DNA from: DASQVO01 sp035640715
Lineage (GTDB): Bacteria > Actinomycetota > Actinomycetes > Streptosporangiales > Streptosporangiaceae
Length of the DNA stretch: 28,406 nucleotides
Reading direction: 5' to 3'
Assembly: GCA_035640715.1 (NCBI GenBank)
Contig: DASQVO010000127.1
Coordinates: 1 to 28,406 of the forward strand
In this document: positions 25,130 through 28,406 of the stretch, in pieces
Position numbering within the stretch: position 1 is the stretch's first letter
Layout of the letters: every line of letters begins with the position of its first letter
Translations under genes and position numbers: made by a program
Notes under the pieces: generated by a model
Database searches by the model: none
The model's input: the letters and a program-made list of their open reading frames with translations, nothing else
What the model was told of the DNA's origin: nothing

Positions 25130-25855
25130 ATGGCTGATGCGGATATCCACTTCTACTTCGACCCGCTGTGCCCGTTCGCCTGGATGACCAGCAAATGGGT
25201 CCGGATCGTCACTGCGCAACGGGACTACCGCGTGGACTGGCGGTTCATCTCGCTGCGGATGATCAATGCCGCCATCGACTACGACGTCCATTTCCCGGCT
25301 GGCTACGAAGCCGGCCACACGGCAGGGCTGCGGCTGCTGCGGGTGGCCGCCCGGGTCCGGGCCGAGCACGGGCGTGCGGCGGTCGGGCCGCTGTATGCAG
25401 CGATTGGCGGCCGCGCGTTCGACACCGCCCCCGACCCCGAGCAGACAGATCCGGGTTATCGCGGTACCCGGGCTTTCGCCGAACCCGTCCTGGCCGAAGC
25501 AGGCCTGCCCGCTAACCTCGCCGAGGCGCTGGAGGACGAGTCGTTCGACGCGGAGCTGCGGGATGAGACCGACGAGGCCCTCGCGCTGACCGGCAAGGAC
25601 GTCGGCACCCCGATCATCCACTTCCAGCCCCCGGCCGGAGTGGCGTTCTTCGGGCCGGTCATCAGCCGCCTCCCCAGCCCGGAGGACGCGGGCCGGCTGT
25701 GGGACCACGTCGTCGGACTCGCCACGTTCCCCGGCTTCGCCGAACTGAAACGTAGCCTCCGCGAACGCCCCCAACTGGCCAGCTTCGGCGTGCAACCCGG
25801 TCAGATCGGGCTGCAAGAGGACTGGCACGGCGGCAGCCGCCGGCTCAAGAAATAG
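25130..25855 (+). CDS. DsbA-family protein, mycothiol-dependent nitroreductase (Rv2466c) type
   Basis: A cytoplasmic thioredoxin-fold protein of 241 residues resembling Rv2466c of Mycobacterium tuberculosis, a mycothiol-linked oxidoreductase that reduces some nitro compounds. The N-terminus IHFYFDPLCPFAWMTSKWV carries the active-site Cys14 in CPFA; the second cysteine of a CxxC pair is replaced by Ala17, giving a monothiol site. The helical insert (about 60-150) and the GTPIIHF cis-proline-like loop near residue 165, followed by FFGPVISRLP, complete the DsbA/FrnE fold. Length is slightly above the family norm of about 210. The ATG has GGAGGG 11 bases upstream. It stands alone; a truncated SDR gene converges on it. 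Substrate is unknown. Confidence 0.87.
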   Translation: MADADIHFYFDPLCPFAWMTSKWVRIVTAQRDYRVDWRFISLRMINAAIDYDVHFPAGYEAGHTAGLRLLRVAARVRAEHGRAAVGPLYAAIGGRAFDTAPDPEQTDPGYRGTRAFAEPVLAEAGLPANLAEALEDESFDAELRDETDEALALTGKDVGTPIIHFQPPAGVAFFGPVISRLPSPEDAGRLWDHVVGLATFPGFAELKRSLRERPQLASFGVQPGQIGLQEDWHGGSRRLKK

Positions 25856-25884
25856 CCCCGGGATCGCGTGCAGGGAAGAGGCCA

Positions 25885-26082
25885 GGTGGCGGAGAAGCCG
25901 CCGTCCACGTAGATGGTCTGGCCGGTGATGTAGTCGCTGGCGGGGCTGGCCAGGAAGACGGCGACGCCCTTGAAGTCGCCGGGTTCGCCGTTGCGGCCGG
26001 TCATTGTGCGCGCGGCCAGGGCCGCTGAGCGCTCCGGGTCGCTGGCGACGGGGGCGGTCAGCGGCGTGGCGACGAAACCGGG
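25885..26082 (-). pseudogene. C-terminal fragment of a short-chain dehydrogenase/reductase
   Basis: The minus strand encodes PGFVATPLTAPVASDPERSA, then GEPGDFKGVAVFLASPASDY and ITGQTIYVDGGFSAT, the last 66 residues of a classical SDR: the PG motif after the active site, then the C-terminal VDGG signature. The Rossmann NAD(P) motif TGxxxGxG and the catalytic YxxxK are missing. Coding likeness stops at about 26083, and the frame runs on past SAT without the usual stop, to 25801, inside the convergent DsbA-family gene. Clearly a remnant. Confidence 0.75.
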
Positions 26083-26180
26083 GCACCCGGGGTTCGGAGA
26101 TTACAGACGGTCGCCCGTGGCCCGGCCCCTGGTCTGATGTGGTCCTCCTGGGGGCCGGGTCCTGACCGCTGAGGGCCGCC

Positions 26181-26305
26181 GTGAGGAAACTCATGAACCA
26201 GTTTCCCGACGAGACGCCGGTCGAGGTCCGCTACCCGCGCTCGAAGGCCGAGGAGCGGGGCGACCGGGAGGCGTGGCGTGGCTGCCCGGCACCATCGTGC
26301 AGCAG
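26181..26305 (+). pseudogene. Small hypothetical gene with a one-base frameshift
   Basis: A GTG-started frame reads MRKLMNQFPDETPVEVRYPR and continues SKAEERGDREAW. After that the same sense continues only in the next frame as WLPGTIVQQ. The bases GCGTGG-CG-TGGCTG fit loss of one base from an Arg or Pro codon at about 26277. Similar short actinobacterial proteins, as I recall them, continue in one frame through REAWPWLPG. Beyond 26305 the likeness ends, so the gene is also truncated. Confidence 0.45.
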
Positions 26306-26510
26306 TCCCTTGTCCTCTCGTGGCTTCATGGCACGTCCTGGGAACGTCTGGGGGTCTTCTGTGCCCGTCGTTGGTACCGGGAGCATCACGTCGTCGGGAG
26401 GCGGCCCAGGGTAGAGCGCTCCTGGTCGTCGCCATAGCTCCGCCACGACATGCCGCCGTGTGGAGTGTGCGCCCAGTGCCGGGCATGGCCGATGGGCCGG
26501 TTATACGCGT

Positions 26511-26636
26511 TCAGCGGTGGGCATTGAGGACCTCGTACCCGGCCAGGTCAAACCACTGGCTGCGGTTGCGCCAGGGCCGTTCGGGCAGCTCCATCTTGCG
26601 CAGATTGCCACATGGTGAGAGCGGACCAATACGCAT
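26511..26636 (-). CDS. Unrecognised 41-aa small protein or gene remnant
   Basis: An ATG at 26636 opens 41 codons that read as real protein: it begins MRIGPLSPCGNLRKMELPER and ends SQWFDLAGYEVLNAHR. Third positions are mostly G or C, and the composition (Trp, aromatic, mixed charges) is unlike shadow frames. There is no Shine-Dalgarno sequence before the ATG, so it may be the C-terminal end of a larger lost gene rather than an expressed peptide. Function unknown. Confidence 0.4.
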   Translation of the reverse strand: MRIGPLSPCGNLRKMELPERPWRNRSQWFDLAGYEVLNAHR

Positions 26637-26863
26637 GCGCAGCGGTAACGAACTACACGCGTGAGCAGAGCAGACCGGACCCGGCGCGGTCTGCAGGACG
26701 GAAAGGCCCTCGATCGGGGGTGCTCGCGGTTAAGGCGTCGCGCGCGGCGACTTCGGAGGCGGGCTTCTGGCTGGGCCAGGGCGCCGGGCTGGTGGTCCTT
26801 GCGCACGGGGGCTCCTTCCGGGGGTCGGGACGGGCACAGGGGCCTGTCACGCATGGTGTTCGC

Positions 26864-26930
26864 TTGATCGCCTAAAGTGGTATAAGGTAAGACCATTAGC
26901 AAGGAACTCGTATATACGCTTAGAAGGAGG
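26864..26930 (+). promoter_or_regulatory. AT-rich promoter region and ribosome site of the secreted hydrolase
   Basis: A sharp drop in GC before the hydrolase gene contains TATAAG (26881-26886) and TATATA (26911-26916), both -10-like. TTGATC (26864-26869) is too close to the first to be its -35. The segment TGGTATAAGGTAAGACCA is an imperfect palindrome that could be an operator. AAGGAGG (26924-26930) lies five bases before the ATG, the best ribosome site in the window. Confidence 0.45.
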
Positions 26931-26935
26931 CAATT

Positions 26936-27844
26936 ATGCGTTACCCGCGTCTCAATCTCAGGCATCACTCCCGGTGGGCGGCCGTCCCGGTCGTCGTCGC
27001 GGCCGCGGCAACGCTCGCGGCCACCTCAGCGGGCCAGGCTCCGGCAAGCACGCCGGCAGCGCAGGGCGGGGCGGCACAGTCCTCGCTGGTGCACCGGCTG
27101 GCAACGTGCCTGCCGGCCAGGCACGCCAGGCCGACTGTTGTCCTGGTCCACGGCGCCTGGGCGGACGCCTCCAGCTGGAGCGGCGAAGTCACCACGCTGC
27201 AGGCTGCCGGCTACAACGTGCGGGCCATCGCGAACCCGCTGCAGAACCTGACCACCGACGCCCAATACGTCGCCGACTACCTCAAGACGATCCACGGCCC
27301 GGTGGTGCTGGCCGGGCACTCCTACGGAGGGGCCGTGATCACCAACGCCGCGGCCGGGCTGGCCAATGTCAAGGCGCTGGTCTACGTCGACGCGTCCGCC
27401 CCTGCGCCCGGCGAAACCAACGGCCAGCTCAGCGGAGCCGGCTCTATCCTGAAAAAGGACACCCCGGCCCAGCTGTTCTTCACCACCAGCTACCCGGGCG
27501 CACCCGCCGGCGCGTCCGAGCTGTACCTGAAGGAGAACATCTTCCTCCGCAATTTCGCCAACGATCTCCCCAGGGGCGAGGCCGCGAGGCTGTGGGCGTC
27601 CCAGCGCGGCGCATCCACGGTCGCGTTCAACACACCGTCGAAGGCGGCGGCCTGGAAGACCATCCCGTCCTGGTACTTCATCAGCACCGGCGATCAGATC
27701 ATCACGGCCACCTCGGAGCTCGCAATGGCCCACCGTGCACACTCGCACATCACCATGTTCCACGGCGGATCGCACCTGACCCTGATCTCCCACCCGAACG
27801 CGGTCACCGCCGTCATCGCGTCCGCGATCTGCTCGCTTCGCTGA
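26936..27844 (+). CDS. Secreted alpha/beta hydrolase
   Basis: A 302-residue alpha/beta-hydrolase with an N-terminal export signal: basic MRYPRLNLRHHSR, hydrophobic core (AAVPVVVAAAATLAATSAG) and an Ala/Pro-rich stretch. A signal peptidase site near residues 35-42 is likely, though the signal could also act as an anchor. The catalytic domain begins at PTVVLVHGAWADASSW (oxyanion HGAW). The nucleophile is Ser129 in LAGHSYGGAV, the acid probably Asp253 in ISTGDQII, and the base His280 in HGGSHLTL. It resembles the short-chain esterase/EstC-like hydrolases of actinobacteria and plant hydroxynitrile-lyase relatives; the substrate is unknown. An AT-rich promoter region and AAGGAGG precede it, suggesting separately regulated, strong expression. 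Confidence 0.88.
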   Translation: MRYPRLNLRHHSRWAAVPVVVAAAATLAATSAGQAPASTPAAQGGAAQSSLVHRLATCLPARHARPTVVLVHGAWADASSWSGEVTTLQAAGYNVRAIANPLQNLTTDAQYVADYLKTIHGPVVLAGHSYGGAVITNAAAGLANVKALVYVDASAPAPGETNGQLSGAGSILKKDTPAQLFFTTSYPGAPAGASELYLKENIFLRNFANDLPRGEAARLWASQRGASTVAFNTPSKAAAWKTIPSWYFISTGDQIITATSELAMAHRAHSHITMFHGGSHLTLISHPNAVTAVIASAICSLR

Positions 27845-28185
27845 CCGCACCGCACCGGTACACCTGGATGGGCGCTGCCGGGCCGGTCTTCGGCCAGCTC
27901 AATCTGCCCGGGCGCCAGTTCGCGGCAGTCCCGGCAACAGCCATGCCAGGCTGTATCTGGTCCCGTGGCACAGCCCCCGGACCCGTCAGCGGCCGGGCGC
28001 AGTTCGCACACGCATACGTAGGCATCGGCCAGCTCGTCGTCGGGCTCGATCGGCCATCCCGGCGCGTAGCCGCTACCCGGGCACGGGCTCATCACGATCA
28101 TCCAGTTATTGGAGCGGCCGGTGCCGATAGACAGTGATGTGTGAATCGAGTCTTTCTAGTGACAACACATTTTCGAGGTAAGGTC
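27845..28185. other. Region between the hydrolase and azoreductase genes
   Basis: A 341-bp stretch. Two overlapping minus-strand frames are open. One starts MPTYACANCARPLTG (28025, zinc-ribbon-like CxxC). The other starts MIVMSPCPGSGYAPGW (28101), rich in Cys and acidic residues. Both lack a ribosome site and run into the hydrolase gene, so at most one is a remnant. The right end is AT-rich and includes the inverted repeat at 28137-28170. Confidence 0.4.
28137..28170. promoter_or_regulatory. Inverted repeat upstream of the azoreductase gene
   Basis: ATGTGT (28137-28142) and ACACAT (28165-28170) are perfect inverted arms 22 bp apart; AGTGA also occurs beside both. This lies 15 bp before the start codon, a position suited to a repressor of the HxlR or MarR type that often controls such genes. 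The regulator is not in the window. Confidence 0.3.
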
Positions 28186-28406
28186 ATGCGGCTACTCAAC
28201 ATCGAATCCTCTCCGCGTGGATCCAGGTCTGCATCTATCGCCGTCACCAGCGCCTTCCTCGAAGCCTACCGTCAGGCTTGTCCTTGGGTCATGGTCGATG
28301 CCTTGAACGTCTGGGAGGAAATGCTGCCGGACTTCGACCAGGAGGCCATCGGGGCGAAGTACAAAGGCGTGAACAAAGAACCGATGGACCAGGCCGAGAC
28401 CGCCGT
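28186..28406 (+). CDS. FMN-dependent NADH-azoreductase, N-terminal part
   Basis: The first 73 codons of a flavodoxin-like azoreductase (AzoR family), cut by the window edge. It begins MRLLNIESSPRGSRSASIAV, where SSPRGSRS is the FMN-phosphate loop. It continues into the VMVDALNVWEEMLPDFDQEA segment and ends near GVNKEPMDQAE, matching the family's usual order. AzoR enzymes reduce quinones and azo compounds with NADH. The ATG has GAGGTAAGG close upstream. Base composition is visibly less GC-rich than the rest of the window, suggesting more recent acquisition. The C-terminal part, with the remaining FMN contacts, lies outside. Confidence 0.85.
   Translation, partial: MRLLNIESSPRGSRSASIAVTSAFLEAYRQACPWVMVDALNVWEEMLPDFDQEAIGAKYKGVNKEPMDQAETA

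Larger units (their letters stand above)
26083..26935. other. Degraded 850-bp region with several small gene remnants
   Basis: No normal-length gene is present. From left to right it holds the broken junction of the SDR relic and a frameshifted small gene (26181-26305). A minus-strand stretch that reads like coding sequence but has no family I know (DDVMLPVPTTGTEDPQTFPG, about 26330-26420) follows. Then come a 41-codon minus-strand frame (26511-26636), a minus-strand GTG frame with a perfect AAGGAG site (26806) that soon turns arginine-rich, and finally an AT-rich promoter region. Confidence 0.6.

Noticed and set aside
27813..28101. Two overlapping minus-strand frames with Cys-rich N-termini
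   Set aside because: Neither has a ribosome site, both run into the hydrolase gene and they exclude each other; kept only as a note in the intergenic entry.
26974..28137. 387-codon plus-strand open frame through the hydrolase gene
   Set aside because: An Arg/Gly-rich shadow of the alpha/beta hydrolase in another frame; no motif and no ribosome site.

Overview
The window is high-GC DNA (about 70% by eye) with GTG and TTG starts, short ATGA/GTGA gene overlaps and an actinobacterial gene set. The clearest landmark is the order principal sigma factor (HrdB/SigA type), small DUF7455 zinc-ribbon protein, topoisomerase IV subunit B (parE) and, about 6 kb further on, topoisomerase IV subunit A (parC). 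This order is familiar from Streptomyces and other filamentous actinomycetes. PspC/DUF1707 membrane proteins, a mycothiol-type DsbA-family protein and a CU044_5270-family protein also point to an actinomycete. The genus cannot be fixed from this sequence.

Left part (1-11300): a GNAT acetyltransferase, then a two-gene unit in which a membrane-anchored double AAA+ ATPase overlaps a fused HyuA-HyuB 5-oxoprolinase by one base. Next come a convergent 533-residue protein of unknown function and a PAS-PAS-GAF-PP2C (RsbU/SpoIIE-like) phosphatase. The phosphatase start overlaps the stop of a 12-codon, cysteine-rich leader frame.

Middle (11300-21760): the housekeeping sigma factor with a strong hairpin behind it, DUF7455, parE with another strong hairpin, and a small secreted protein. 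A PspC plus DUF1707 pair then lies divergent to a PspC-domain histidine kinase and a NarL-type response regulator. An ECF sigma factor follows, coupled to a CU044_5270-family membrane protein. This pair lies between two inverted copies of a 19-bp word.

Right part (21760-28406): parC is surrounded by gene debris. The debris comprises a decayed DUF222/HNH-type frame, a CaiB/BaiF CoA-transferase scrap antisense to the last codons of parC, an SDR C-terminus without its front, and a small gene with a one-base frameshift. Intact genes here are a DsbA-family/nitroreductase-like protein, a secreted alpha/beta hydrolase behind an AT-rich promoter region, and the first 73 codons of an FMN-dependent azoreductase running off the window.

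The window as a whole is regulatory and chromosomal: three transcription-related proteins (HrdB, ECF sigma, LuxR-type regulator), one sigma-pathway phosphatase and topoisomerase IV. No tRNA, rRNA, CRISPR array, intact transposase or prophage was seen. I found no unmistakable new multi-gene system. The best candidates for a second look are the leader-peptide/phosphatase coupling, the AAA+/5-oxoprolinase coupling, the inverted repeats around the ECF operon and the recombination scar at the parC 3' end.
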